DNA of 64,000 bases from Siphonodentalium dalli (GCA_032622095.1 CP136064.1:2604001-2668000); one strand, 5' to 3'. Shown: positions 35,862 through 49,858, numbered from the stretch's first letter. Translations and numbers: made by a program. The notes: generated by a model from the sequence alone, not told the origin.

Positions 35862-36539
35862 CATGTTCGCACCGCATTACAAACAAATTACGTCATTGGC
35901 GATGTCGACTTTAAAATAAAATGTTTTCACTAAATCATCAGAAATCATGAGGTATAGTCCACAGAAAGCACACATTTATTCAATTAAATAAAACAATATT
36001 GACCTAAATTTCAATATGTTACAAGCCACAAACTTCAGAGTGTGCAATAATCATAGAACACAGTTGTGTGAACATGGCACACATTTCTAATGTTGCGAGG
36101 TAAAACTTGAACCAATGTTTCTTGATTCAATATCGCGTCACAACAAACTTGTGCATTATTGTTAGCAGTTCACAAACTTGTGTTCTGTCTTCTCATGCTT
36201 TCATTAAGCTAACCAAAGAAATTGGTCTAAATTAAACTATAATCTGGGCATTCTTTGGAAGTTGTGAAGTAATCAATTTTAATTTCCATCTTTTTTAGCT
36301 ATCTCCACACAGTTACTAACCAGCAATCTTGTTTTAAAATTAAAAAAATACATACCAGTTCTTTGATTTTACCTGCCCATATTGGAAAAATCATATATAT
36401 CTAGACAACACTCTGCGTCTGCATGTGGTTGCAAAGACTGGCTTATGACAGAATACCCTATATGATACAAATGTGGCAAAGCGTCCCCAAATTACGATAA
36501 TTGCTGTGCCTTGCAATACACATGTCTTAAATATTTCAG

Positions 36540-36713
36540 ATGGCTGATTGCTATATATGTCGAAAGAAAATACGGTATAGAAACCGTCATGTAAGAGAAC
36601 TACATTATAAGCCAGGACTTATAGAATGTTTTGACTGCAACTACAAGTGCAACAGGTGGGGAAATCTTTCGATCCACATGAAGAGAATTCATCTTGGTTG
36701 TGGAGGTTTGTAA
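36540..36713 (+). CDS. C2H2 microprotein, copy in unit d
   Basis: 57 residues, no amino-acid difference seen from the unit c copy. The stop at 36711-36713 leads through CAGTTAGAAATATAATTATAA into array 3, so the satellite would form the 3' UTR of any transcript. Confidence 0.4.
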   Translation: MADCYICRKKIRYRNRHVRELHYKPGLIECFDCNYKCNRWGNLSIHMKRIHLGCGGL

Positions 36714-38168
36714 AGCAGTTAGAAATATAATTATAAATATAACCTGGTCTTACTAAATTGATTTATCTACTTAGTTCTTTATAATTATAAATATAACCTG
36801 GTCTTACTAAATTGATTTATCTACTTAGTTCTTTATAAATATAACCTGGTCTTACTAAATTGATTTATCTACTTAGTTCTTTATAATTATAAATATAACC
36901 TGGTCTTACTAAATTGATTTATCTACTTAGTTCTTTATAAATATAACCAGGTCTTACTAAATTGATTTATCTACTTAGTTCTTTATAATTATAACCAGGT
37001 CTTACTAAATTGATTTATCTACTTAGTTCTTTATAAATATAACCTGGTCTTACTAAATTGATTTATCTACTTAGTTCTTTATAAATATAACCAGGTCTTA
37101 CTAAATTGATTTATCTACTTAGTTCTTTATAAATATAACCTGGTCTTACTAAATTGATTTATCTACTTAGTTCTTTATAAATATAACCTGGTCTTACTAA
37201 ATTGATTTATCTACTTAGTTCTTTATAATTATAAATATAACCAGGTCTTACTAAATTGATTTATCTACTTAGTTCTTTATAATTATAAATATAACCAGGT
37301 CTTACTAAATTGATTTATCTACTTAGTTCTTTATAATTATAAATATAACCAGGTCTTACTAAATTGATTTATCTACTTAGTTCTTTATAAATATAACCCA
37401 GGTCTTACTAAATTGATTTATCTACTTAGTTCTTTATAAATATAACCTGGTCTTACTAAATTGATTTATCTACTTAGTTCTTTATAAATATAACCTGGTC
37501 TTACTAAATTGATTTATCTACTTAGTTCTTTATAAATATAACCTGGTCTTACTAAATTGATTTATCTACTTAGTTCTTTATAAATATAACCTGGTCTTAC
37601 TAAATTGATTTATCTACTTAGTTCTTTATAAATATAACCTGGTCTTACTAAATTGATTTATCTACTTAGTTCTTTATAAATATAACCAGGTCTTACTAAA
37701 TTGATTTATCTACTTAGTTCTTTATAAATATAACCCAGGTCTTACTAAATTGATTTATCTACTTAGTTCTTTATAAATATAACCAGGTCTTACTAAATTG
37801 ATTTATCTACTTAGTTCTTTATAAATATAACCAGGTCTTACTAAATTGATTTATCTACTTAGTTCTTTATAAATATAACCTGGTCTTACTAAATTGATTT
37901 ATCTACTTAGTTCTTTATAAATATAACCAGGTCTTACTAAATTGATTTATCTACTTAGTTCTTTATAAATATAACCTGGTCTTACTAAATTGATTTATCT
38001 ACTTAGTTCTTTATAAATATAACCTGGTCTTACTAAATTGATTTATCTACTTAGTTCTTTATAAATATAACCTGGTCTTACTAAATTGATTTATCTACTT
38101 AGTTCTTTATAATTATAAATATAACCCAGGTCTTACTAAATTGATTTATCTACTTAGTTCTTTATAAA
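36714..38168 (+). repeat. Satellite array 3 (~1.45 kb)
   Basis: About 29 monomers. It begins with M-form and short-form CCTGG copies and a TTTATAATTATAACC 48-bp variant. From about 37092 it repeats the order of 32592-33668 exactly, with the CCCAGG copy at about 37395 and the M-form triplet at 37210-37360. Confidence 0.97.
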
Positions 38169-38648
38169 ATTTGATGTTTAGTGATTAAGTAGATAGATTC
38201 TAAGGCTGTAATGATTCACAGTGAATTCAATGTATTGCAATGCACTATCAAACGATACATGTATCGTGTCATCTGGTATCTCGATACAATAAATCAAGTA
38301 ATTTCTGAAGGTGGTCATGTGTAAACCAGCAATGTTGTCTATAAGGGTATTAACAAAGTTGTACTGGTACAATCAAATCTTAAACATTATATGCATATTA
38401 CCTGAATAGTAGATACTATTACCTCATGGTGTTCACTCGAGTATGAACAACGTTTTACTGGTACAAACAAATATTAAAACTTATATGCATATTTCCTGAA
38501 TAGTAGATACTATAACATGGTGTCTATAAGGGTACAAACAAATCTTAAAACTTATATGCATATTACCTGAATAATAGATACTATTAACACATGGTATCAC
38601 TAGAGTATTTAACAAAGTTTTACTGGTACAATCAAATATTAAAGCAAC

Positions 38649-38801
38649 ATGGCAAAGAATATTTTATTACTTTCAGACGAATTCATCAACAACATTCAAG
38701 CATTGATGGGAGCAGAGTTCGATGTTGAAGTACTCGACAGAAAGGCGGAACTAAAATCCATGTCAAAAGAGCAGGGGGGCAGATTTATGTCTGAAGGATG
38801 A
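38649..38801 (+). pseudogene. ORF1, copy e (duplicate of copy c)
   Basis: Carries the six-G shift and the RFMSEG ending of copy c. Its presence at an exact 4,500-bp offset shows that the frame was already broken before the segmental duplication. Confidence 0.5.
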
Positions 38802-39481
38802 CATGTTCGCACCGCATTACAAACAAATTACGTCATTGACGATGTCGACTTTAAAATAAAATGTTTTCACTAAATCATCAGAAATCATGAGGTATAGTCC
38901 ACAGAAAGCACACATTTATTCAATTAAATAAAACAATATTGACCTAAATTTCAATATGTTACAAGCCACAAACTTCAGAGTGTGCAATAATCATAGAACA
39001 CAGTTGTGTGAACATGGCACACATTTCTAATGTTGCGAGGTAAAACTTGAACCAATGTTTCTTGATTCAATATCGCGTCACAACAAACTTGTGCATTATT
39101 GTTAGCAGTTCACAAACTTGTGTTCTATGTCTTCTCATGCTTTCATTAAGCTAACCAAAGAAATTGGTCTAAATTAAACTATAATCTGGGCATTCTTTGG
39201 AAGTTGTGAAGTAATCAATTTTAATTTCCATCTTTTTTAGCTATCTCCACACAGTTACTAACCAGCAATCTTGTTTTAAAATTAAAAAAATACATACCAG
39301 TTCTTTGATTTTACCTGCCCATATTGGAAAAATCATATATATCTAGACAACACTCTGCGTCTGTGCATGTGGTTGCAGACTGGCTTATGACAGAATACCC
39401 TATATGATACAAATGTGGCAAAGCGTCCCCAAATTACGATAATTGCTGTGCCTTGCAATACACATGTCTTAAATATTTCAG

Positions 39482-39655
39482 ATGGCTGATTGCTATATAT
39501 GTCGAAAGAAAATACGGTATAGAAACCGTCATGTAAGAGAACTACATTATAAGCCAGGACTTATAGAATGTTTTGACTGCAACTACAAGTGCAACAGGTG
39601 GGGAAATCTTTCGATCCACATGAAGAGAATTCATCTTGGTTGTGGAGGTTTGTAA
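39482..39655 (+). CDS. C2H2 microprotein, copy in unit e
   Basis: Duplicate of 34982-35155, 57 residues, eight zinc ligands present, short finger 1. Two monomers (39665-39783) separate it from unit f. Confidence 0.4.
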   Translation: MADCYICRKKIRYRNRHVRELHYKPGLIECFDCNYKCNRWGNLSIHMKRIHLGCGGL

Positions 39656-40208
39656 AGCAGTTAGAAATATAATTATAAATATAACCTGGTCTTACTAAAT
39701 TGATTTATCTACTTAGTTCTTTATAATTATAAATATAACCCAGGTCTTACTAAATTGATTTATCTACTTAGTTCTTTATAAAATTTGATGTTTAGTGATT
39801 AAGTAGATAGATTCTAAGGCTGTAATGATTCACAGTGAATTCAATGTATTGCAATGCACTATCAAACGATACATGTATCGTGTCATCTGGTATCTCGATA
39901 CAATAAATCAAGTAATTTCTGAAGGTGGTCATGTGTAAACCAGCAATGTTGTCTATAAGGGTATTAACAAAGTTGTACTGGTACAATCAAATATTAAACA
40001 TTATCAACAACGTTTTACTGGTACAAACAAATATTAAAACTTATATGCATATTTCCTGAATAGTAGATACTATAACATGGTGTCTATAAGGGTACAAACA
40101 AATCTTAAAACTTATATGCATATTACCTGAATAATAGATACTATTAACACATGGTATCACTAGAGTATTTAACAAAGTTTTACTGGTACAATCAAATATT
40201 AAAGCAAC

Positions 40209-40361
40209 ATGGCAAAGAATATTTTAATACTTTCAGACGAATTCATCAACAACGTTCAAGCATTGATGGGAGCAGAGTTCGATGTTGAAGTACTCGACAG
40301 AAAGGCGGAACTAAAATCCATGTCAAAAGAGCAGGGGGACAGATTTATGTCTGGAGGATGA
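40209..40361 (+). pseudogene. ORF1, copy f (duplicate of copy d)
   Basis: GGGGGAC frameshift allele with the TTTTAATAC change; ends GDRFMSGG. Confidence 0.5.
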
Positions 40362-41039
40362 CATGTTCGCACCGCATTACAAACAAATTACGTCATTGGC
40401 GATGTCGACTTTAAAATAAAATGTTTTCACTAAATCATCAGAAATCATGAGGTATAGTCCACAGAAAGCACACATTTATTCAATTAAATAAAACAATATT
40501 GACCTAAATTTCAATATGTTACAAGCCACAAACTTCAGAGTGTGCAATAATCATAGAACACAGTTGTGTGAACATGGCACACATTTCTAATGTTGCGAGG
40601 TAAAACTTGAACCAATGTTTCTTGATTCAATATCGCGTCACAACAAACTTGTGCATTATTGTTAGCAGTTCACAAACTTGTGTTCTGTCTTCTCATGCTT
40701 TCATTAAGCTAACCAAAGAAATTGGTCTAAATTAAACTATAATCTGGGCATTCTTTGGAAGTTGTGAAGTAATCAATTTTAATTTCCATCTTTTTTAGCT
40801 ATCTCCACACAGTTACTAACCAGCAATCTTGTTTTAAAATTAAAAAAATACATACCAGTTCTTTGATTTTACCTGCCCATATTGGAAAAATCATATATAT
40901 CTAGACAACACTCTGCGTCTGCATGTGGTTGCAAAGACTGGCTTATGACAGAATACCCTATATGATACAAATGTGGCAAAGCGTCCCCAAATTACGATAA
41001 TTGCTGTGCCTTGCAATACACATGTCTTAAATATTTCAG

Positions 41040-41213
41040 ATGGCTGATTGCTATATATGTCGAAAGAAAATACGGTATAGAAACCGTCATGTAAGAGAAC
41101 TACATTATAAGCCAGGACTTATAGAATGTTTTGACTGCAACTACAAGTGCAACAGGTGGGGAAATCTTTCGATCCACATGAAGAGAATTCATCTTGGTTG
41201 TGGAGGTTTGTAA
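41040..41213 (+). CDS. C2H2 microprotein, copy in unit f
   Basis: Duplicate of 36540-36713. Standard 57-residue type-A form, ending LGCGGL, upstream of array 4. Confidence 0.4.
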   Translation: MADCYICRKKIRYRNRHVRELHYKPGLIECFDCNYKCNRWGNLSIHMKRIHLGCGGL

Positions 41214-44200
41214 AGCAGTTAGAAATATAATTATAAATATAACCTGGTCTTACTAAATTGATTTATCTACTTAGTTCTTTATAATTATAAATATAACCTG
41301 GTCTTACTAAATTGATTTATCTACTTAGTTCTTTATAAATATAACCTGGTCTTACTAAATTGATTTATCTACTTAGTTCTTTATAATTATAACCAGGTCT
41401 TACTAAATTGATTTATCTACTTAGTTCTTTATAAATATAACCTGGTCTTACTAAATTGATTTATCTACTTAGTTCTTTATAATTATAACCAGGTCTTACT
41501 AAATTGATTTATCTACTTAGTTCTTTATAAATATAACCTGGTCTTACTAAATTGATTTATCTACTTAGTTCTTTATAAATATAACCAGGTCTTACTAAAT
41601 TGATTTATCTACTTAGTTCTTTATAAATATAACCTGGTCTTACTAAATTGATTTATCTACTTAGTTCTTTATAAATATAACCTGGTCTTACTAAATTGAT
41701 TTATCTACTTAGTTCTTTATAATTATAAATATAACCAGGTCTTACTAAATTGATTTATCTACTTAGTTCTTTATAAATATAACCAGGTCTTACTAAATTG
41801 ATTTATCTACTTAGTTCTTTATAATTATAAATATAACCAGGTCTTACTAAATTGATTTATCTACTTAGTTCTTTATAATTATAAATATAACCTGGTCTTA
41901 CTAAATTGATTTATCTACTTAGTTCTTTATAAATATAACCAGGTCTTACTAAATTGATTTATCTACTTAGTTCTTTATAAATATAACCTGGTCTTACTAA
42001 ATTGATTTATCTACTTAGTTCTTTATAAATATAACCTGGTCTTACTAAATTGATTTATCTACTTAGTTCTTTATAAATATAACCTGGTCTTACTAAATTG
42101 ATTTATCTACTTAGTTCTTTATAAATATAACCTGGTCTTACTAAATTGATTTATCTACTTAGTTCTTTATAAATATAACCTGGTCTTACTAAATTGATTT
42201 ATCTACTTAGTTCTTTATATAATTATAAATATAACCAGGTCTTACTAAATTGATTTATCTACTTAGTTCTTTATAATTATAACCAGGTCTTACTAAATTG
42301 ATTTATCTACTTAGTTCTTTATAAATATAACCTGGTCTTACTAAATTGATTTATCTACTTAGTTCTTTATAAATATAACCAGGTCTTACTAAATTGATTT
42401 ATCTACTTAGTTCTTTATAAATATAACCTGGTCTTACTAAATTGATTTATCTACTTAGTTCTTTATAAATATAACCTGGTCTTACTAAATTGATTTATCT
42501 ACTTAGTTCTTTATAATTATAAATATAACCAGGTCTTACTAAATTGATTTATCTACTTAGTTCTTTATAATTATAAATATAACCTGGTCTTACTAAATTG
42601 ATTTATCTACTTAGTTCTTTATAAATATAACCAGGTCTTACTAAATTGATTTATCTACTTAGTTCTTTATAAATATAACCTGGTCTTACTAAATTGATTT
42701 ATCTACTTAGTTCTTTATAAATATAACCTGGTCTTACTAAATTGATTTATCTACTTAGTTCTTTATAAATATAACCTGGTCTTACTAAATTGATTTATCT
42801 ACTTAGTTCTTTATAAATATAACCTGGTCTTACTAAATTGATTTATCTACTTAGTTCTTTATAAATATAACCTGGTCTTACTAAATTGATTTATCTACTT
42901 AGTTCTTTATAAATATAACCTGGTCTTACTAAATTGATTTATCTACTTAGTTCTTTATATAATTATAAATATAACCAGGTCTTACTAAATTGATTTATCT
43001 ACTTAGTTCTTTATAAATATAACCTGGTCTTACTAAATTGATTTATCTACTTAGTTCTTTATAAATATAACCAGGTCTTACTAAATTGATTTATCTACTT
43101 AGTTCTTTATAAATATAACCAGGTCTTACTAAATTGATTTATCTACTTAGTTCTTTATAAATATAACCTGGTCTTACTAAATTGATTTATCTACTTAGTT
43201 CTTTATAAATATAACCTGGTCTTACTAAATTGATTTATCTACTTAGTTCTTTATATAATTATAAATATAACCAGGTCTTACTAAATTGATTTATCTACTT
43301 AGTTCTTTATAAATATAACCTGGTCTTACTAAATTGATTTATCTACTTAGTTCTTTATAAATATAACTAGGTCTTACTAAATTGATTTATCTACTTAGTT
43401 CTTTATAAATATAACCAGGTCTTACTAAATTGATTTATCTACTTAGTTCTTTATAAATATAACCAGGTCTTACTAAATTGATTTATCTACTTAGTTCTTT
43501 ATAAATATAACCTGGTCTTACTAAATTGATTTATCTACTTAGTTCTTTATAAATATAACCTGGTCTTACTAAATTGATTTATCTACTTAGTTCTTTATAA
43601 ATATAACCAGGTCTTACTAAATTGATTTATCTACTTAGTTCTTTATAAATATAACCAGGTCTTACTAAATTGATTTATCTACTTAGTTCTTTATAAATAT
43701 AACCTGGTCTTACTAAATTGATTTATCTACTTAGTTCTTTATAATTATAAATATAACCAGGTCTTACTAAATTGATTTATCTACTTAGTTCTTTATAAAT
43801 ATAACCAGGTCTTACTAAATTGATTTATCTACTTAGTTCTTTATAAATATAACCTGGTCTTACTAAATTGATTTATCTACTTAGTTCTTTATAATTATAA
43901 ATATAACCAGGTCTTACTAAATTGATTTATCTACTTAGTTCTTTATAAATATAACCTGGTCTTACTAAATTGATTTATCTACTTAGTTCTTTATAATTAT
44001 AACCTGGTCTTACTAAATTGATTTATCTACTTAGTTCTTTATAAATATAACCCAGGTCTTACTAAATTGATTTATCTACTTAGTTCTTTATAAATATAAC
44101 CTGGTCTTACTAAATTGATTTATCTACTTAGTTCTTTATAAATATAACCTGGTCTTACTAAATTGATTTATCTACTTAGTTCTTTATAAATATAACCTGG

Positions 44201-47200
44201 TCTTACTAAATTGATTTATCTACTTAGTTCTTTATAAATATAACCTGGTCTTACTAAATTGATTTATCTACTTAGTTCTTTATAAATATAACCTGGTCTT
44301 ACTAAATTGATTTATCTACTTAGTTCTTTATAAATATAACCTGGTCTTACTAAATTGATTTATCTACTTAGTTCTTTATAAATATAACCAGGTCTTACTA
44401 AATTGATTTATCTACTTAGTTCTTTATATAATTATAAATATAACCAGGTCTTACTAAATTGATTTATCTACTTAGTTCTTTATAAATATAACCAGGTCTT
44501 ACTAAATTGATTTATCTACTTAGTTCTTTATAAATATAACCAGGTCTTACTAAATTGATTTATCTACTTAGTTCTTTATATAATTATAAATATAACCTGG
44601 TCTTACTAAATTGATTTATCTACTTAGTTCTTTATAAATATAACCAGGTCTTACTAAATTGATTTATCTACTTAGTTCTTTATAAATATAACCTGGTCTT
44701 ACTAAATTGATTTATCTACTTAGTTCTTTATAAATATAACCTGGTCTTACTAAATTGATTTATCTACTTAGTTCTTTATAAATATAACCTGGTCTTACTA
44801 AATTGATTTATCTACTTAGTTCTTTATAAATATAACCTGGTCTTACTAAATTGATTTATCTACTTAGTTCTTTATAAATATAACCCAGGTCTTACTAAAT
44901 TGATTTATCTACTTAGTTCTTTATAAATATAACCCAGGTCTTACTAAATTGATTTATCTACTTAGTTCTTTATAAATATAACCTGGTCTTACTAAATTGA
45001 TTTATCTACTTAGTTCTTTATAAATATAACCTGGTCTTACTAAATTGATTTATCTACTTAGTTCTTTATAAATATAACCAGGTCTTACTAAATTGATTTA
45101 TCTACTTAGTTCTTTATAAATATAACCTGGTCTTACTAAATTGATTTATCTACTTAGTTCTTTATAAATATAACCCAGGTCTTACTAAATTGATTTATCT
45201 ACTTAGTTCTTTATAAATATAACCTGGTCTTACTAAATTGATTTATCTACTTAGTTCTTTATAAATATAACCTGGTCTTACTAAATTGATTTATCTACTT
45301 AGTTCTTTATAAATATAACCAGGTCTTACTAAATTGATTTATCTACTTAGTTCTTTATAAATATAACCTGGTCTTACTAAATTGATTTATCTACTTAGTT
45401 CTTTATAAATATAACCTGGTCTTACTAAATTGATTTATCTACTTAGTTCTTTATAAATATAACCTGGTCTTACTAAATTGATTTATCTACTTAGTTCTTT
45501 ATAAATATAACCTGGTCTTACTAAATTGATTTATCTACTTAGTTCTTTATAAATATAACCTGGTCTTACTAAATTGATTTATCTACTTAGTTCTTTATAA
45601 ATATAACCAGGACTTACTAAATTGATTTATCTACTTAGTTCTTTATAAATATAACCTGGTCTTACTAAATTGATTTATCTACTTAGTTCTTTATAATTAT
45701 AACCAGGTCTTACTAAATTGATTTATCTACTTAGTTCTTTATAAATATAACCTGGTCTTACTAAATTGATTTATCTACTTAGTTCTTTATAAATATAACC
45801 CAGGTCTTACTAAATTGATTTATCTACTTAGTTCTTTATAAATATAACCTGGTCTTACTAAATTGATTTATCTACTTAGTTCTTTATAAATATAACCTGG
45901 TCTTACTAAATTGATTTATCTACTTAGTTCTTTATAAATATAACCTGGTCTTACTAAATTGATTTATCTACTTAGTTCTTTATAAATATAACCTGGTCTT
46001 ACTAAATTGATTTATCTACTTAGTTCTTTATATAATTATAAATATAACCAGGTCTTACTAAATTGATTTATCTACTTAGTTCTTTATAAATATAACCTGG
46101 TCTTACTAAATTGATTTATCTACTTAGTTCTTTATAAATATAACCAGGTCTTACTAAATTGATTTATCTACTTAGTTCTTTATAATTATAACCTGGTCTT
46201 ACTAAATTGATTTATCTACTTAGTTCTTTATAAATATAACCTGGTCTTACTAAATTGATTTATCTACTTAGTTCTTTATAAATATAACCTGGTCTTACTA
46301 AATTGATTTATCTACTTAGTTCTTTATAAATATAACCTGGTCTTACTAAATTGATTTATCTACTTAGTTCTTTATATAATTATAAATATAACCAGGTCTT
46401 ACTAAATTGATTTATCTACTTAGTTCTTTATAATTATAACCTGGTCTTACTAAATTGATTTATCTACTTAGTTCTTTATAAATATAACCTGGTCTTACTA
46501 AATTGATTTATCTACTTAGTTCTTTATAAATATAACCTGGTCTTACTAAATTGATTTATCTACTTAGTTCTTTATAAATATAACCTGGTCTTACTAAATT
46601 GATTTATCTACTTAGTTCTTTATAATTATAAATATAACCCAGGTCTTACTAAATTGATTTATCTACTTAGTTCTTTATAAATATAACCTGGTCTTACTAA
46701 ATTGATTTATCTACTTAGTTCTTTATAAATATAACCCAGGTCTTACTAAATTGATATATCTACTTAGTTCTTTATAAATATAACCAGGTCTTACTAAATT
46801 GATTTATCTACTTAGTTCTTTATAAATATAACCTGGTCTTACTAAATTGATTTATCTACTTAGTTCTTTATAAATATAACCTGGTCTTACTAAATTGATT
46901 TATCTACTTAGTTCTTTATAAATATAACCAGGTCTTACTAAATTGATTTATCTACTTAGTTCTTTATAAATATAACCTGGTCTTACTAAATTGATTTATC
47001 TACTTAGTTCTTTATAAATATAACCCAGGTCTTACTAAATTGATTTATCTACTTAGTTCTTTATAAATATAACCAGGTCTTACTAAATTGATTTATCTAC
47101 TTAGTTCTTTATAAATATAACCTGGTCTTACTAAATTGATTTATCTACTTAGTTCTTTATAATTATAAATATAACCAGGTCTTACTAAATTGATTTATCT

Positions 47201-47666
47201 ACTTAGTTCTTTATAAATATAACCTGGTCTTACTAAATTGATTTATCTACTTAGTTCTTTATAAATATAACCCAGGTCTTACTAAATTGATTTATCTACT
47301 TAGTTCTTTATAAATATAACCAGGTCTTACTAAATTGATTTATCTACTTAGTTCTTTATAAATATAACCTGGTCTTACTAAATTGATTTATCTACTTAGT
47401 TCTTTATAAATATAACCTGGTCTTACTAAATTGATTTATCTACTTAGTTCTTTATAAATATAACCTGGTCTTACTAAATTGATTTATCTACTTAGTTCTT
47501 TATAAATATAACCTGGTCTTACTAAATTGATTTATCTACTTAGTTCTTTATATAATTATAAATATAACCAGGTCTTACTAAATTGATTTATCTACTTAGT
47601 TCTTTATATAATTATAAATATAACCTGGTCTTACTAAATTGATTTATCTACTTAGTTCTTTATAAA
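41214..47666 (+). repeat. Satellite array 4 (~6.4 kb)
   Basis: About 131 monomers. A higher-order block starts at the TTTATAATTATAACCAGG variant (about 41475) and recurs at about 42269 (offset 794). Its closing 56-bp CCAGG copy recurs at offset 740 (42213, 42953), so one monomer was lost in the second block. Point variants include AACTAGGTC near 43365, CCAGGACTTAC near 45610 and TTGATATATC near 46755. Long runs of short-form CCTGG monomers occur at 42100-42190 and 44100-44380. Confidence 0.97.
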
Positions 47667-48146
47667 ATTTGATGTTTAGTGATTAAGTAGATAGATTCTA
47701 AGGCTGTAATGATTCACAGTGAATTCAATGTATTGCAATGCACTATCAAACGATACATGTATCGTGTCATCTGGTATCTCGATACAATAAATCAAGTAAT
47801 TTCTGAAGGTGGTCATGTGTAAACCAGCAATGTTGTCTATAAGGGTATTAACAAAGTTGTACTGGTACAATCAAATATTAAACATTATATGCATATTACC
47901 TGAATAGTAGATACTATTACCTCATGGTGTTCACTCGAGTATCAACAACGTTTTACTGGTACAAACAAATATTAAAACTTATATGCATATTTCCTGAATA
48001 GTAGATACTATAACATGGTGTCTATAAGGGTACAAACAAATCTTAAAACTTATATGCATATTACCTGAATAATAGATACTATTAACACATGGTATCACTA
48101 GAGTATTTAACAAAGTTTTACTGGTACAATCAAATATTAAAGCAAC

Positions 48147-48299
48147 ATGGCAAAGAATATTTTAATACTTTCAGACGAATTCATCAACAACGTTCAAGCA
48201 TTGATGGGAGCAGAGTTCGATGTTGAAGTACTCGACAGAAAGGCGGAACTAAAATCCATGTCAAAAGAGCAGGGGGACAGATTTATGTCTGGAGGATGA
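48147..48299 (+). pseudogene. ORF1, copy g (GGGGGAC frameshift)
   Basis: Belongs to the GGGGGAC sublineage and ends GDRFMSGG after 50 residues. No other lesion was seen before the shift. Confidence 0.5.
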
Positions 48300-48978
48300 C
48301 ATGTTCGCACCGCATTACAAACAAATTACGTCATTGGCGATGTCGACTTTAAAATAAAATGTTTTCACTAAATCATCAGAAATCATGAGGTATAGTCCAC
48401 AGAAAGCACACATTTATTCAATTAAATAAAACAATATTGACCTAAATTTCAATATGTTACAAGCCACAAACTTCAGAGTGTGCAATAATCATAGAACACA
48501 GTTGTGTGAACATGGCACACATTTCTAATGTTGCGAGGTAAAACTTGAACCAATGTTTCTTGATTCAATATCGCGTCACAACAAACTTGTGCATTATTGT
48601 TAGCAGTTCACAAACTTGTGTTCTGTCTTCTCATGCTTTCATTAAGCTAACCAAAGAAATTGGTCTAAATTAAACTATAATCTGGGCATTCTTTGGAAGT
48701 TGTGAAGTAATCAATTTTAATTTCATCTTTTTTAGCTATCTCCACACAGTTACTAACCAGCAATCTTGTTTTAAAATTAAAAAAATACATACCAGTTCTT
48801 TGATTTTACCTGCCCATATTGGAAAAGTCATATATATCTAGAAAACACTCTGCGTCTGTGCATGTGGTTGCAAAGACTGGCTTATGACAGAATACCCTAT
48901 ATGATACAAATGTGGCAAAGCGTCCCCAAATTACGATAATTGCTGTGCCTTGCAATACACATGTCTTAAATATTTCAG

Positions 48979-49152
48979 ATGGCTGATTGCTATATATGTC
49001 GAAAGAAAATATGGTATAGAAACCGTCATGTAAGAGAACTACATTATAAGCCAGGACTTATAGAATGTTTTGACTGCAACTACAAGTGCAACAGGTGGGG
49101 AAATCTTTCGATCCACATGAAGAGAATTCATCATGGTTGTGGAGGTTTGTAA
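48979..49152 (+). CDS. C2H2 microprotein, copy in unit g (Arg to Trp)
   Basis: 57 residues. ATACGG is ATATGG, so the basic stretch reads KKIWYRNRH, a change in finger 1. It ends HGCGGL (His rather than Leu), as in the type-B and unit i and j copies. Zinc ligands are intact. One CCCAGG monomer (49165-49220) follows before unit h. Confidence 0.4.
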   Translation: MADCYICRKKIWYRNRHVRELHYKPGLIECFDCNYKCNRWGNLSIHMKRIHHGCGGL

Positions 49153-49705
49153 AACAGTTAGAAATATAATTATAAATATAACCCAGGTCTTACTAAATTG
49201 ATTTATCTACTTAGTTCTTTATAAAATTTGATGTTTAGTGATTAAGTAGATAGATTCTAAGGCTGTAACGATTCACAGTGAATTCAATGTATTGCAATGC
49301 ACTATCAAACGATACATGTATCGTGTCATCTGGTATCTCGATACAATAAATCAAGTAATTTCTGAAGGTGGTCATGTGTAAACCAGCAATGTTGTCTATA
49401 AGGGTATTAACAAAGTTGTACTGGTACAATCAAATATTAAACATTATATGCATATTACCTGAATAGTAGATACTATTACCTCATGGTGTTCACTCGAGTA
49501 TCAACAACGTTTTACTGGTACAAACAAATATTAAAACTTATATGCATATTTCCTGAATAGTAGATACTATAACATGGTGTCTATAAGGGTACAAACAAAT
49601 CTTAAAACTTATATGCATATTACCTGAATAATAGATACTATTAACACATGGTATCACTAGAGTATTTAACAAAGTTTTACTGGTACAATCAAATATTAAA
49701 GCAAC

Positions 49706-49858
49706 ATGGCAAAGAATATTTTAATACTTTCAGACGAATTCATCAACAACGTTCAAGCATTGATGGGAGCAGAGTTCGATGTTGAAGTACTCGACAGAAA
49801 GGCGGAACTAAAATCCATGTCAAAAGAGCAGGGGGACAGATTTATGTCTGGAGGATGA
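49706..49858 (+). pseudogene. ORF1, copy h (GGGGGAC frameshift)
   Basis: Same allele as copies d, f, g and i, ending GDRFMSGG at codon 50. Confidence 0.5.

Larger units (their letters stand above)
35156..36713 (+). repeat. Two monomers and type-A unit d
   Basis: Monomers 35165-35283, E from 35284, then D that lacks one subrepeat (AAACATTATCAACAACG joins directly, losing the ATATGCATATTACC...CTCGAG part). ORF1 is at 35709, donor GT at 36100, acceptor ending 36539. Also lacks TG in GCGTCTGCATGTGG. Identical to unit f. Confidence 0.9.
38169..39655 (+). repeat. Type-A unit e (duplicate of unit c)
   Basis: Same order and private variants as unit c at +4,500: ORF1 at 38649, donor GT at 39040, acceptor ending 39481. 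No difference was seen. Confidence 0.9.
39656..41213 (+). repeat. Two monomers and type-A unit f (duplicate of unit d)
   Basis: E from 39784, shortened D, ORF1 at 40209, donor GT at 40600, acceptor ending 41039. Identical to unit d. The duplication continues about 175 bp into array 4. Confidence 0.9.
32592..41389 (+). repeat. 4,500-bp tandem segmental duplication
   Basis: Comparing at an offset of exactly 4,500 bases, 32592-36889 and 37092-41389 showed no difference at the lines I checked, through satellite, two complete type-A units each and their shared private changes (GGTTGCAGACTG, AACATTCAAG, GTCATTGACG). The match breaks on the left at a CCCAGG/CCAGG difference (about 32590 versus 37091) and on the right after TTATAATTATAA (36889 versus 41389). 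It is either a very recent unequal crossover or an assembly duplication. Confidence 0.9.
47667..49152 (+). repeat. Type-A unit g
   Basis: E, full D, ORF1 at 48147, donor GT at 48538, acceptor ending 48978, C2H2 to 49152. Intron variants: TTTCATCTTTTTTAG (one C lost) and CTAGAAAACACTC. Confidence 0.9.
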
